Shown: positions 10,210 to 21,490 of the stretch, piece after piece
Position numbering within the stretch: position 1 is the stretch's first letter
Layout of the letters: each line of letters starts with the position of its first letter
Source: Yarrowia lipolytica
Lineage: Eukaryota; Ascomycota; Dipodascomycetes; Dipodascales
Direction: 5' to 3'
Length of the DNA stretch: 64,000 nt
Assembly: GCF_001761485.1 (NCBI RefSeq)
Contig: NC_090773.1
Coordinates: 3,565,464-3,629,463, forward strand
Notes under the pieces: generated by a model
Told to the model about the DNA's origin: nothing
Databases searched by the model: none
What the model saw: only the letters and a program-made list of their open reading frames with translations
Translations under genes and position numbers: made by a program

Positions 10210-11462
10210 TTATCGCTTACCAGCCTTCATAGTCAACTGCTCGACCTCCTGCTCCAGGGCTCTGATGCTAGCATGGGTCTGCTCGAGGTCCTTGTTGAGT
10301 CGATCTCGCTCGGCAATGAGATTTTGCTCCCACTGTCGGAATCGCTGCTCCTCCAGCTTTACCTGCTCAGTGAACATCTTTCGAAGAGCGTCCTCCTCCT
10401 CCTTGAACTTAGGGTTGTCGAATTTTCGCGGCCGGGCCTCGCCAAACTTTCTGGTCTCCATCTGTTGGGTTCGGTACGACTCGTAGTGCAGCTCCTCAGT
10501 GGAGGCTGTGAGGTCCAGCATGTGGGTTCGGATCAGGAGGTATCGCAACTTCTCAAAGTCACAGTGGTCCTCGTTCTCCACCTCGGCAACTCCCCACAGG
10601 TATTGTCGGCCCTTGACCACTCGACCATCAGGGGTCTCCACGTCCTTCTCAGAGGCAATGATGGAGTAGGGCATGGCGTCAATAAGCGACTTGGCGTGCT
10701 CAGCAGCTCGCTGGTCCTCCTCATCCACTGAGGGCTGGTAGATTCGAATGTTTTGCGCGATGATGGTGTCTCGAACTCGCTGCTTGAAGATAGCCAGCTC
10801 CTTGCGCGACAGTGTGTCAGCCTTGGCGATGACGGGGATCAAGTTCACTCGAGAAGACAGCTTCTTCATGGCCTCAATGTCCAGGGGCTTGAGTCCGTGG
10901 CCAGTGGGTCGAATAAAGTAGATACACGCGTGGACTCGCATGTCAATCTTGCCGACACGGTTTGGTTGCTGTTCCTGACGCATGAAAGATTCATGCTGGT
11001 CGTCCAGAAATTCAACAATGGGCTGCCAAGAGTCTAGGTTGTTGACATTGTCACCGAATCCGGGAGTGTCGATCACGTTGAGTCGCACTCGGAATCCTCG
11101 CTCCTCCAGCTCGGCCTTGGTCACGTCGATCTCCACCGTCTTCTTGATGGGTCGCTTGAACCGCGTCTTGTTGTCTGTGTAGCTCTTGATGGATGTGGAG
11201 AAGAGGGTGTTAACGAAGGTGGTCTTTCCGAGACCAGACTCGCCAGCCACCATAAGGGTGAAGGTAGCTCCACTCTTGGCCACAATCTTGTGTCTGTGTT
11301 AGTGGTGTATACAATGTCTCCACGTAGGACGAGTGATAGCTCATAACCAGTGTATCCGTGTTTCTGAGCCCATAACCGGTTCACACTTCTCCATACTCAC
11401 CGCTGGTTTGGCAGATTGGCCACGCCAATGCTCTGAATAGCAGCCTGTGCTGTGGTCGCCAT
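10210..11462 (-). CDS. CDC12: Septin, Cdc12 class (two exons)
   Basis: It is a GTP-binding septin of the bud-neck filament. Exon 1 is 11462-11401 and exon 2 is 11293-10210, giving 381 residues. The 107-nt intron has donor GTGAGT and branch/acceptor CTAACACAG, and the junction rebuilds the conserved LPNQRHKIV septin start. The polybasic region is followed by the P-loop GESGLGKT (about 38-45), G3 DTPGFGD, G4 AKAD, the WGVAEVEN septin-unique element and a C-terminal coiled coil of about 60 residues. IRPTGHGLKP, the DDQHES-FMRQEQQP segment and the EQRFRQWEQN start of the coiled coil are specific to the Cdc12 subgroup. Without the first exon the frame would lack an ATG, which supports the splice model. 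Confidence 0.93.
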
Positions 11463-13076
11463 GATTGATAGGTATAATGTCGTGATTAGGATGCGAGAAT
11501 CCTAGGAGGTGCAGACGTGGAGGTTAGCGTAGGTTACCCGGCCGAGAAATAGGGGGGAAATCAACAATTCGACTACACGTCATAATTTCTAATTAGACAG
11601 ATTGTAATGTGACCAACAAATATGTAGCGGTGTATTCTCGAGAATTATTACCCTACGTCGTCCCACTCGACCTGCCGTGTTAGGCATTCGTAACCACATT
11701 TACATTGAACGCGTGCTGCCAGGCAACCGCCGTCACGTGGATACAACGCGTCCTGTTCCAAAACAACGTGTCTTGGGTTGGGAAACTTTAGAGCCGGCAG
11801 TGAGCGTTCCCAGCATGGAATTGGTATGAATGCCGTACGAGTACTTATAATTTGAAAAGAAATTAGATCTAACGTGTTTCGAACAGCTATTTCTGTCTTG
11901 TCGGGTCCGCGAAAATACGAAATACGAGGCTGTCTCGCTGCTCTAATGTGTCCTGTAACCTGCCTGACACAACCCCATAGTCAAACGGTTTATCATAGAA
12001 GGTGGCTATTGTTGAATTGTGAGTGAAGAATTTTTCGGTGCTAACAATGACCATCATAGACATGTGTCTGAGAGTGTCACCAGCGGTAATATCCGATTGG
12101 CTGTTATTTTGGACTGAATCCATCCACTTGTCGGGCGAACTACAGGTACACCTACCACGGTTCGTACGTTTTCAATTATAATTGTAGTCAAGCTTGGTGC
12201 CATTGAAGTGTGCAGCTGATAAGGGTTCTGTTGCAAATTGGGACATGTAAGTGCCAATACTTGTACATACTGTACGATACTTACTGCACTTGGTCAGGTA
12301 TAGCGGTCAGGTATAGCAGATTGTCCCTCTCTCTGTGTACAGTAGTTGCTCATAGCCGGACTTGGTTGCTCTAGTTGTTACCCCAGGTCCATGCATTGAT
12401 ACTTCCACGACGAGTCAAAACAGCCCTTAGAGTCGTGCATACTGTAAAATGTGTCACCTCGTATCCGCCTAAGATAGTATGAGACACTCAAGTTGTGCAG
12501 ATATACTCTCCTTCCTCCCTCTCATTCAAAGGACCCCAACTCTAGCCCGCTCCCTACAGTACATTCAGAGCTAACAGATGCTGTACGGCGTTATTCTTAC
12601 AGTAGAGGAACGGTGGCAGGTACAAGTTGCATTAGTGGTCTAGAGCTGCACTGCATGTTGTGAGAGCGGTCGTGCTCACTGTCGCTACAGTATAAGAGAT
12701 GACCTTGTATCGCTTCATTTATTTGTGCCTGTGACATAGATCGCGTTTTTTTAACTCGGACCTATAGATCAAGATGAAACCCAACCATGTGTTGATAAAG
12801 GAGCGAGCACACTCGTTCGTGGCACACTGCGGTGTAAGGGGACCCCCAAGGACCTTACATGAACATTAGTGTGTGGCATTTGGCTAAGAAAGCTGCTTTA
12901 GATCCTAGAACAAAAAGTCATCTGAATTCATCTGTTCTTACAGGTACTCGTACGTCATAACACCTCGTTTATTAAAGGCAATTTTTTACCTCAATGGTGG
13001 CCTCGCCATAATTCGGAGCTTGACTATTGTGTGTTCACGAGTGAACCTAAATGGCCCTACCCACTGTCTGTTTTAG

Positions 13077-13083
13077 TGAGTCA
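13077..13083 (+). promoter_or_regulatory. Gcn4-type site (distal) upstream of TRP4
   Basis: TGAGTCA, the exact Gcn4/AP-1 heptamer on the reverse strand, lies about 210 bp before the TRP4 ATG. It is paired with a second perfect site closer in. Confidence 0.5.
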
Positions 13084-13237
13084 TTGTGTGACTAATGGAA
13101 CTAGTACAACATGTAAATTTGGGTCGTGGGATAGGAGGCTGTCCAACATTTGTCTCTTCTTCAACCACTATTCACGGTATTCAGGATATTTTCCATGTTA
13201 ACCTCATCCCGCAGAGAAACTTTCACGGTCGGTGCAG

Positions 13238-13244
13238 TGACTCA
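13238..13244 (+). promoter_or_regulatory. Gcn4-type site (proximal) upstream of TRP4
   Basis: TGACTCA is the exact general amino acid control consensus and sits about 50 bp before the chosen ATG. That is close, but it supports taking 13291 rather than the in-frame ATG at 13195 as the start, since the site would otherwise lie in coding sequence. Confidence 0.5.
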
Positions 13245-13290
13245 ATTAAGGTACACCATACCTCACCACTCTCACTTGTCATCAACACCC

Positions 13291-14370
13291 ATGTCTCTGC
13301 CTCTCAACACCCAGCTTAAGGCCATTTTGGACGACACCTTCACCCCCGAGGATCTCGCCGAGGTCCTGGCTCTGGTCGCCCAGGAGAAGGTCCCTGAGTC
13401 CCAGATCATCACTTTTCTGGCCCTCTTGCATGCTAAGGGTCTCGACATGAACGCTGCTTACCTGGCTGCCGCCGCCAACACCCTGCGACACGCTGCCCGT
13501 CTGCCCGACACCTCCAAGCTTGATCCCGAGGGTTACGTCGACATTGTCGGCACTGGAGGTGATGGACAGAACACTTTCAACGTGTCCACCTCAGCGGCTA
13601 TTGTTGCTGCTGGTATGGGCATCAAGGTCGGCAAGCACGGCGGTAAGGCCTCCACCAGCATGTCTGGAGCCGGTGATCTGCTCACTTGTCTCGGAGCTGA
13701 CATGTCGCGAGTCCACCAATCCACTGTGCCTGATATTGTCGCCAAGGGTCCTTTCTGCTTCCTGTTCGCTCCCATGTTCCACCCCGTTATGAACCGAGTT
13801 GCCCCCGTCAGAAAGTCCATGGGTATCCCTACCCTCTTCAACGTCCTGGGTCCCCTCGTCAATCCCATTCCAGTGAAGGCCCGGATCATCGGTGTGTACT
13901 CCGAGGCCCTTGGTCAGATCTTCGCCGAAGCCATCACCCATATCAACAGAGTTCAGGGTATGTCTCAGTCCCCTGCTCTGGTTGTCTGGGGAGAGGAGGG
14001 TCTCGACGAGATCTCTCCTGCCGGACGAACCAAGGTCTGGAGAGTTACTCCTTCCCAGGAGATTGAGGAGCTCTACCTCACCCCTGAAGACTTCGGTCTC
14101 TCTAGACACCCCCTGTCTGAAGTGTCCTCCGGTACCCCCACCGAGAACGCTACCGTGCTCAAGCAGCTTCTTTCCAATGAGCTTCCCGATGGTCACCCCA
14201 TCTCCGATTACGTCATCATGAACGCTGCGGCTCTGGCTGTCATTGATGGTCATGCCAAGGACTGGAAGCATGGTGTGGAGCTTGCGCGAGAGTCTATCAA
14301 GTCTGGAAAGGCTCTCAACGCTCTCGAGACCTTCGTTGAGGCTTCCAAGGCGGCCCCGAAGGAGGCATAA
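13291..14370 (+). CDS. TRP4: Anthranilate phosphoribosyltransferase
   Basis: Second step of tryptophan synthesis: anthranilate plus PRPP gives phosphoribosylanthranilate. The 359-residue protein (S. cerevisiae Trp4, 380) has the PRPP-binding GTGGDGQNTFNVST loop at about 87-100, the KHGGKASTS motif near 115, the GPFCFLFAPMFHP and NVLGPLVNP blocks, and the GLDEISPAG segment of the nucleoside phosphorylase-like fold. The start at 13291 begins MSLPLNTQL, just ahead of the helical N-domain. An upstream in-frame ATG (13195) would add a 32-residue Arg/Ser/Thr-rich leader; this is judged unlikely because the enzyme is cytosolic. Two Gcn4-type sites upstream fit general amino acid control. Confidence 0.96.
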   Translation: MSLPLNTQLKAILDDTFTPEDLAEVLALVAQEKVPESQIITFLALLHAKGLDMNAAYLAAAANTLRHAARLPDTSKLDPEGYVDIVGTGGDGQNTFNVSTSAAIVAAGMGIKVGKHGGKASTSMSGAGDLLTCLGADMSRVHQSTVPDIVAKGPFCFLFAPMFHPVMNRVAPVRKSMGIPTLFNVLGPLVNPIPVKARIIGVYSEALGQIFAEAITHINRVQGMSQSPALVVWGEEGLDEISPAGRTKVWRVTPSQEIEELYLTPEDFGLSRHPLSEVSSGTPTENATVLKQLLSNELPDGHPISDYVIMNAAALAVIDGHAKDWKHGVELARESIKSGKALNALETFVEASKAAPKEA

Positions 14371-15393
14371 ACGCTCGGACAGACGAAAAACTACTCACCC
14401 AGGCGAGAACACTATGGACGTTTTGACCCACGATGGTATCTACATTACATCCATCCTAGCTTAGCTAGAGGAGTCCGGGTACTCCCCGTATTTACGCTGC
14501 TATAGGTAGTATTGTTTAGGTGGTATAAGTTGAGGTTGTAGATGTGGAAATACAATAGATATTGGAGCGATATTGTGCCTGTATGGATGGTGCAACGGTT
14601 ATCTAAAAAATCAATCTGATAGTGCTGGTTTTAAGGTTCCGATTGGAAAGTCTTCGCCAGCAGCAGCAGCTGTTTTCTTGTATCGTAGCTGACACTGTAG
14701 CCGATGCATTGCATGAACAAAGCTATTTGCTTAGGCCTCCTCAAAGCTACTGCTTCCCACAACGAGGGCAAGAAGGAAATGAAACATTTGCTGGGAGGAG
14801 AAAATCGAAACGATTATCTTACAGTTGCAAGGACGTCAGATAACGCACGGCATGAGACCAACCGCCACCTCTGTTATGGCCACGCTGTAGCTGCGGCATT
14901 TAGATGCGCCAAGCCCTACAAGGGCACACAAGGCTTATTACCAGCCAATACCAATGTACTGACCAATATATAAAAGACAGGTGGTGATTGAGCGTTGTGC
15001 GGAGAGGTGGTGAAAAGTTTTTCACTGATGACAAAGCGGCACTCCCCGTCTGAGCTGGAGTGAGACCCCAGTCAGTCAGCCACATGGTTACCCACTAGAG
15101 ATTACAGGATACGAAATTTAAGCGCAACGCAGTGGGAACCAGGTGGTGAGGAGGGGATGAGCTCTACAGTAGATGAATATATGGCAGCAGTTGTAACACC
15201 AGTATAGTCATTTAAATAAGCCCTTCATATTCTAGTGCTAACCGCTTCGTCGTCCCCACGCAGTAATTTGAAAACAAATGTCGGCCAACCCTAAACTGTG
15301 GCAACGCATGTATTCCGCACCTCCCAATCGACCACATCATCTCGACCTGGTTGAACACAACTCCGACTCCACAGCGCAACACACCACAAAAAG
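14371..15393. other. Spacer between TRP4 and GGA gene
   Basis: No supported gene. Short frames at 14622-14973 have no features. The block 15024-15053 faintly resembles a C/D box layout but fails the C box and is not called. Confidence 0.45.
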
Positions 15394-17244
15394 ATGGCTG
15401 ACTACACCGCCCGCTTTCGAGTGGACGACGACTACTACGTGCAAGCCACGCCCCGAACCGGCAGTGGATCGTCGCAGTCCAATGCAAAACTGTTCAAGCT
15501 AATCAGCGCAGCTTGTGCCCCCCATCTGGTGGAGCCCAACCTAGCGCTGGACTTTGAAGTCGCCGACTACATCAACTCCAAAAAGGGCAATAGCGCTCGG
15601 GACGCTGCCCAGGCCATTGTCAAGCTCATCAACCACCAGTCCCGAAACGTGTCCATCATGGCTCTGTCGCTGCTGGACATTTGTGTCAAGAACTGTGGCT
15701 ACCCTTTTCACCTACAAATCTCCCGAAAAGAGTTTCTCAATGAACTGGTTAAGAAGTTCCCCGAGAAGCCCCCAATGAACTACACTCACACCCAGTGTCT
15801 GATCTTGGAGGTGCTGCAGGACTGGCGAGAAACACTTTGCAAGCACTCGCGGTACAAGGATGACCTGGGATACATCAGAGACATGCACCGGCTGCTGACC
15901 TACAAGGGCTACCACTTCCCCGAGGTCAACCGAGATGACGCTGCTGTTCTGCGAGAGGCTGAAAGTCTCAAGTCTGCTGCTGAGCTGGAGGCTGAAGAGC
16001 AGGACGCCCACAGTGCCAAGCTGCAGGAGCTCATTCGATCCGGATCTCCTCGAGACCTCCAGGAAGCCAACCATCTCATGAAGATCATGGCTGGTTTCAA
16101 GGAATCAAAGACAAACTACGCCGCCAAGGCCGCCGAGGATCTGGAGAAAATCAAGACTAAGGCGCAGCTTCTCGACGAAATGATGCAGGGGCATCCCAGC
16201 GGCACCCCATTCAAGCCCGACGATGTCTACGCAGAGATGTACTCTGCCGTCAAGGCTGCCCACCCCCGAATTCAGAAGATGACTGAGGAGGAGGGTCAGG
16301 ACGAGGAAACCGTGGCCAAGCTTCTACAACTCAACGACTACCTGCATTCTTTGGTTGAGAAGTTTGAGCTTCTGCGAAAGGGCGACTTTGGTGGAGCTGG
16401 CGCCGTCAACACAAAGGCCCCCTCTGGATCTGCGACCTCCAAGGCCGTTGTTTCCGACCTCATTGACTTTGGAGACGATGAGCCTGCAGCTGGAGGAGCT
16501 GGAGGAGCGACACCCGCGGGAAACTCCGGATCTGGCTCCGGCGCCGCCGTCGACGATCTGCTTGGCGATCTCAATGGTCTGTCCTTCAACAACAGCTCCG
16601 GTTTTGGTCAGGGTGGCTCCATTTCTCTGCTGGGGGCCACTAACGCAAGTAGCGCTGCCTCCCCTGCTGTGTCCGGAGCCTCTGGAAAGCACTCTGGCAC
16701 ACCCGCTGGATCCGGAAACCTTTTTGACTTGGACTTCTCTCCCTCGGCATCTCCTGCTCCTGCTGCTACTCCTGCTCCCGCTTTCAACTTTTCTTCTCTC
16801 TCCCAGCTGACTGCCAACAAGGCCGGTGAGACACACGCGGTCAAGACAGCACCCTCTGAGGACCCTGCTGAGGCCTGGAACTTTGTGGGTGCTTCTTCCG
16901 GTGCTGCTGCCGGTAAGGAGATTTCTATTCTGCAGACTGGCGACATCAAGGTGTCTGGCCTGGTCAGCAGGTCTGGCAGTAACGTGGAGATCACTCTGCA
17001 GTTCTCCAACAAGTCCTTCACTGATAACATTACCGCTCTGGACTTTAAGATTGCCGCTCCCAAGTCTGTCACTCTCAAGCTAGACCCCGCATCCTCCGAC
17101 ACTCTTGGAGCTGCTTCCATCAACGGAGTGACCCAAGAGGCTCACGTTGGCAACGCTGGCGACAAGCTGAAGCTGCGATTCAAGCTGAACTTCAACATTG
17201 GAGGGAAGGCTGTTGAAGAGGTCGGCACCGTGGAGGACCTGTAA
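15394..17244 (+). CDS. GGA2: Golgi-localised gamma-ear ARF-binding clathrin adaptor (GGA)
   Basis: It sorts cargo from the trans-Golgi network to endosomes, binding Arf-GTP and clathrin. The 616 residues show the full GGA layout: VHS domain at about 25-170 (with ISAACAPHLVEPNLALDFEVADYIN), GAT domain at about 190-325 (Arf and ubiquitin binding), a 170-residue Ala/Gly/Ser-rich hinge with DLIDFGDDE and DDLLGDL acidic di-leucine/clathrin-box-like motifs, and a C-terminal gamma-ear domain from about 500. S. cerevisiae has two paralogues (GGA1, GGA2; Gga2 is 585 residues), so the symbol is one of two equivalent choices. The start at 15394 follows an AAAAG context, and the frame upstream is closed. 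Confidence 0.94.
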   Translation: MADYTARFRVDDDYYVQATPRTGSGSSQSNAKLFKLISAACAPHLVEPNLALDFEVADYINSKKGNSARDAAQAIVKLINHQSRNVSIMALSLLDICVKNCGYPFHLQISRKEFLNELVKKFPEKPPMNYTHTQCLILEVLQDWRETLCKHSRYKDDLGYIRDMHRLLTYKGYHFPEVNRDDAAVLREAESLKSAAELEAEEQDAHSAKLQELIRSGSPRDLQEANHLMKIMAGFKESKTNYAAKAAEDLEKIKTKAQLLDEMMQGHPSGTPFKPDDVYAEMYSAVKAAHPRIQKMTEEEGQDEETVAKLLQLNDYLHSLVEKFELLRKGDFGGAGAVNTKAPSGSATSKAVVSDLIDFGDDEPAAGGAGGATPAGNSGSGSGAAVDDLLGDLNGLSFNNSSGFGQGGSISLLGATNASSAASPAVSGASGKHSGTPAGSGNLFDLDFSPSASPAPAATPAPAFNFSSLSQLTANKAGETHAVKTAPSEDPAEAWNFVGASSGAAAGKEISILQTGDIKVSGLVSRSGSNVEITLQFSNKSFTDNITALDFKIAAPKSVTLKLDPASSDTLGAASINGVTQEAHVGNAGDKLKLRFKLNFNIGGKAVEEVGTVEDL

Positions 17245-19715
17245 ATGCAAACTTATGCTATTAGTGCCTCTTCATGTCCGTAACGAGTAATGACTGTTAA
17301 TATTTTTTTCATGATCCGCTCAGTAACGTACTTGTAGATTGGTATGGAGTCTCAGGATGTGTCTCAGACTGTTTGTGCAAGATCTACGGACTGACGATCG
17401 ACCTCGCGGGTATGTACATACTTGTAAGAACCGTATCTGATAGTCAGCCTTTGCACGACGAGAAGAAAGAAAAAAGCTGACCCCGTAGACAAAATTGGAA
17501 ACGCGTTCTCGTTGTAGCTCACATACCGTCGAACAAGGTACTTAGTGCAACACCAGTACATACTCTACCCTGATGTGCCAATGATTCCTTAAACCCAAAC
17601 ACAACCCGTGTATGGCGCAAGTAACGTTATAGTTCTACAAGTAGTTCAATTACAGGCACATTCCGTTGCAAGGTCATTTTGACGTAACATGTCATTGCCG
17701 TGCGTACTCCTGAGATGAAGCCAGAGTCACAGTGGGTGTTCCATTTTTAGATGTGATGTAACATGGCTCTCTTCTGACATTCTTGTGATGATCCTCTGTC
17801 ATACCTCGAGATGTCTTCAATGATCACGGCATCTGCCGATTGGTGGAGTACATGGTAAATAATTTGGCTTGGGGTTGATGATCTGTTATACTTCGGTTTA
17901 TTGATTCATGGTCGATTAAAAGACTGAAGTTGCTCAGGATATATATCCCCCTCCTCTTCACTCGGTATTAGCCGTGCTCAAGCCAAACACTGAGGTCGTA
18001 CTGTACATACTCGTAGGAAACAATGTCCTATTTGCACAGTTTCAATATGATTTGCAGTTCCGTGAACTCTCACCCAGCCTCGCCCTGTTTTTGTGGCTTA
18101 CACATAACACGAAGTCTTCATTCATGGTATGTGTTATAAGTGAATTGGCTCTTGCTACTTCTACTGTGCTCGTAGTGGACTTACGGTACAGTAATGTATG
18201 ACAATCTAACGATTGAACTTCTCCAAGAACGATGTGCTTGCACTCGCAAATGCTACAAGGGAAAATTCCGTAGCTACAGCTGATATACCTTCAGCTGCCC
18301 CTACTACTCGTACATACTGTACAGCACCACTTTCGACATGGGTATGGAGTCAAACTCATGCCATGTATTGTACTTGTAGCTACTGTATGTACACTCGTAA
18401 CTACACCAAGTTCCAAGTAGGAGCAGGCTGAACGGACAGATTCCATTTCGGGAAACTGACTTGCCAGTACCAGAACAATTCTTTCAACCAAAAGCAAAGT
18501 CGGAAGCCTTTCTGTAGTTATATATAGCAAACGAGCCGTGTCGTGTATGGAACTATCGAGCGCATAATTACTTTTCCTGTAAACCTTTAGCATAATAGGG
18601 ATTTCGAGATGTGATTGAGATTTTGGTGGCTACTTGCATAGATTTGGCCACTTCAACTCAGGTTAAGCTGGCTTGTGCGACAGAAGCGTCGGCGTTCATC
18701 TTAACTTCCTGGTAGCTACTGTTGTTCGTCATGGGTAAGATCTTCATAAGCATTAAGCATCGTACAAGTGCCGGTACGAGGCCAACCTGATCATCCCGAA
18801 GAAGCCTCTGAGGCATATTCAAACCAAGGTTCCTTCTTGAACGCAGAAATCAAAACAAGAAGGCAATAAATGCAAATTATAGAATGGGTACGTAATGATA
18901 ACTTGAGTATCCGTACCATATGAGAGGATGAGAACAGCTGCTTCGGGGAACTGTCCGTATATCTATCAAACGAGGGCCACATCGCTCCAATGGTGATAAT
19001 TTTTGTTACCATCTTCCCCATGTACAGCCGTTTAACATAATGCACAGATTATCTAAACCATCTCATGTCCCTCAGCAGACGGGTGATAGATAGCTACTTT
19101 TACATAACCACATTCCCTACATGTTGTCTCAGACTTAAAACCCCATTAAGTGCATAATGGTCACTCGGTGCTCGAATCGTAGCCCTTTATGAAGCCTCAT
19201 GGTAACGGGTCTTAGGGCCGATATACTTACCAGGTTCATTTGACTTCCCTTTTGGTCTTGTTATTGCTACACTCGGAAGTCTTCTTGGACTCTAAATTTG
19301 GTTAGTGGGGGTCTCAGTAAGAACATCAGAACCTCTCATGATACATGGTGAGCCCTGGAGGTACCAGTATTGAAGATGCAGTAGAAATCCAAAGCACATT
19401 TCTTCGTTCCAGTTCTCACTCCCAACACTTTGATTGTATAAGAGGAAATCACTGAACAGGGGGCCTCATCTATGTATGTACGAGTACACAGTATGTACCT
19501 CTTGTACCTTGTAATGATGACTACAGTACAGTACAAGTAGACCGACTGTAACTCTATCCCTACACGGTACAGGCGTATTCTATACCTGATGTTGTGAACG
19601 TTAAAAATGGTGGAGTTGGGGGGGTGGAAAGTCGTCATAATTGTATATATATCCACCGTGTCCTCGTCTGTGTCCCTCTTTTCCCGCAACAAATACACTC
19701 GTTCCTTCTCTAACT
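17245..19715. other. Large spacer between GGA and GPI wall protein genes
   Basis: About 2.5 kb without a supported coding or RNA gene. It contains several TACTGTACATAC-type words (18001, 18307, 19480-19540), an isolated TATA followed by a CT-rich tract at 17938-17965 that looks like a promoter but leads only to a 38-codon frame, and the TATA box of the next gene. Confidence 0.45.
19644..19652 (+). promoter_or_regulatory. TATA box of the GPI wall protein gene
   Basis: TATATATAT lies about 65-70 bp before the ATG and is followed by a pyrimidine-rich leader, the pattern of strong promoters in this genome. Confidence 0.6.
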
Positions 19716-20450
19716 ATGCAGTTCTCCGCCGTTCTTCTTGCCGCTGCCGCCGGCCTCGTCTCCGCCCAGAAGTTCTCTCTCGTTGCCATCCGATCTGGCT
19801 CCGACATCCAGAACGACGCCATCACCTCCGATGGCAAGTCCCTTGTCCTCAACGGCAACACCCCCACCACCTACGAGGTGATTGGCCGATCTCTGTACGC
19901 CAACGGTAAGCCCGTCCAGTTCGGTGACAACGCCACCATTGTGGCCACCGACGGTCAGGCCTCCAAGGACATCATTGTCAACGGTGACAACCATCTCTAC
20001 GTCCCCAACTTTGACTTCACTGCCTGCCCCAACGGCAAGAACGGTTACGACATTGTCAACAACCAGTTCTGCAAGTCTGGAGGTCTCGGCTTTGCCGCTC
20101 GAGCTGTCTTCGAAGGTGGCTCTTCTTCCGCCGCTGCTCCCACCTCTTCCTCCGCTGCTTCCCATGCCGCCTCTTCCGCTGCCGCCTCTGCTTCTCACGC
20201 TGCTTCTTCTGCTGCTGCTTCCAAGGCTTCTTCTGCTGTTGCCGCCCCCAAGTCCGAGGCCGCTGCTGGTGCCCACGCCACTGCCGGTGCCATTGTCTCC
20301 CAGATCAATGATGGCCAGATCCAGGCTCCCCACTCCACCGGCCCTGCCCAGGCCCCCAAGGCCTCTGCTCCTCCCGCCCAGGCCAACGGCGCTGCCACCC
20401 TTGGTGTCTCTGCTGTTGCCGGTGCTGTTGCCGTCGCCATGCTTTTCTAA
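19716..20450 (+). CDS. GPI-anchored cell wall protein, Ala/Ser-rich
   Basis: A 244-residue secreted protein. The start MQFSAVLLAAAAGLVSA is a clean signal peptide, with cleavage likely before QKFSL. Residues 18-130 form a folded domain with two cysteines (in FTACPNG and NNQFCKSG) and one N-glycosylation site (NAT). Residues 135-215 are a Ser/Ala-rich, probably O-mannosylated stalk. The end, ANGAATLGVSAVAGAVAVAMLF, is a typical GPI signal with the attachment residue probably Asn or Gly of ANGA. It resembles small yeast wall mannoproteins in layout, possibly the Rhd3/Pga29-like group, but I cannot confirm the family. Extremely biased codons and a strong TATA point to an abundant wall protein. 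Confidence 0.85.
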   Translation: MQFSAVLLAAAAGLVSAQKFSLVAIRSGSDIQNDAITSDGKSLVLNGNTPTTYEVIGRSLYANGKPVQFGDNATIVATDGQASKDIIVNGDNHLYVPNFDFTACPNGKNGYDIVNNQFCKSGGLGFAARAVFEGGSSSAAAPTSSSAASHAASSAAASASHAASSAAASKASSAVAAPKSEAAAGAHATAGAIVSQINDGQIQAPHSTGPAQAPKASAPPAQANGAATLGVSAVAGAVAVAMLF

Positions 20451-21490
20451 GCATGTCTTGTTTTCTTATATAATGATCATAATTAATTAATACCCCTAAT
20501 GAAGTGACAATATGTGGAATCAGGAAGGGATGTCGTGTGGATATTGTGTTGTGTCGGTGTGATTGTGTAATTGAGTTTGATGTTGGAAGTGTGTGGTGTG
20601 AACTTTATCGGTTACACCACTCGCAATTAGACTTCCACTAAGCGCACACACAGCGCTAAGCGAGAATGTCATGGAATGGGTGGCGAGGACCTCATCGTTA
20701 TATGAGCTGATTATTTTATAATAATATAATATATATATAGTTCTTACCTATTATGGAACAGTGGCCCATTAACACGCCCAAGGGTCATTTTCAACTTGCA
20801 TCATTTTACTTCAGTTGTACTTGTGCTAGCACCTTGGTAGACTCAATTAAGAGGCTTGAATCGGAGTGTGATAGCCATTAAATCACAGGCACTCCATGGT
20901 CTATTTTCGGAACGTGCCTGATCTAATGACCTCGTATGCACTCAAGCCTCGCAAAAGTATTGCCGAACAAAAACCACTGGCTCTCCCATCTTTTTACGGG
21001 GCTCTCGGCATATGCGACAATACCACTCAGTTGCACCACGCGCGCCAACGTCATCGGATGCGTGGCCATGCAAGGCAGCAGAGGTTAAAATGTGAATGTA
21101 CGACAAAAGTAAATCTCGCAGAAGGACGCTAATTGACACAGGCACGCCTCCATCTTTCGAGGGCTTCATCTTACGTGTACAGACGTCTCCAGACAATCCC
21201 AATTCAGCGCTCGAGCTAGGATTTATCGCGCAGAAGGATAACAACGTGTCTTACACTGAAAATGCCTCCTCTGCATACCGCATACAGATAGCAATCATAG
21301 ACAAGGCCTGTAAGCATGAAAATGCATTGATAGCTTAATATCACGTTGTTTCAGAATCATCAAGTGATCTGTAAATCATTCGGAGCATGGAGACCGGAGA
21401 TAGGGATGAGGCAGCATAGGTATATATAGCGTGCCCATCTTCGTAACTTCACTCCACACACACACATACACCAACACAAACACACACACA
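20451..21490. other. Spacer between GPI protein and LEA-like genes
   Basis: No supported gene. It has an AT-only tract at 20711-20740, and a CA-rich 5' leader (21453-21490) with a TATA box before the next gene. Confidence 0.45.
21421..21428 (+). promoter_or_regulatory. TATA box of the LEA-like gene
   Basis: TATATATA lies 63-70 bp before the ATG, with a (CA)-rich leader in between. Confidence 0.6.

Larger units (their letters stand above)
11463..13290. other. Divergent spacer of CDC12 and TRP4
   Basis: About 1.8 kb without a supported gene. Two perfect Gcn4-type sites lie in the TRP4-proximal part and are listed separately. Confidence 0.5.

Noticed and set aside
13195-13290. Upstream in-frame ATG of TRP4 adding 32 residues
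   Set aside because: The extension is not conserved in type, would place a perfect Gcn4 site in coding sequence, and the enzyme is cytosolic.
15024-15053. CTGATGA ... GTCTGAG resembling a C/D box snoRNA
   Set aside because: The C box lacks the leading purine, the two boxes are only about 20 bases apart and no terminal stem is present.
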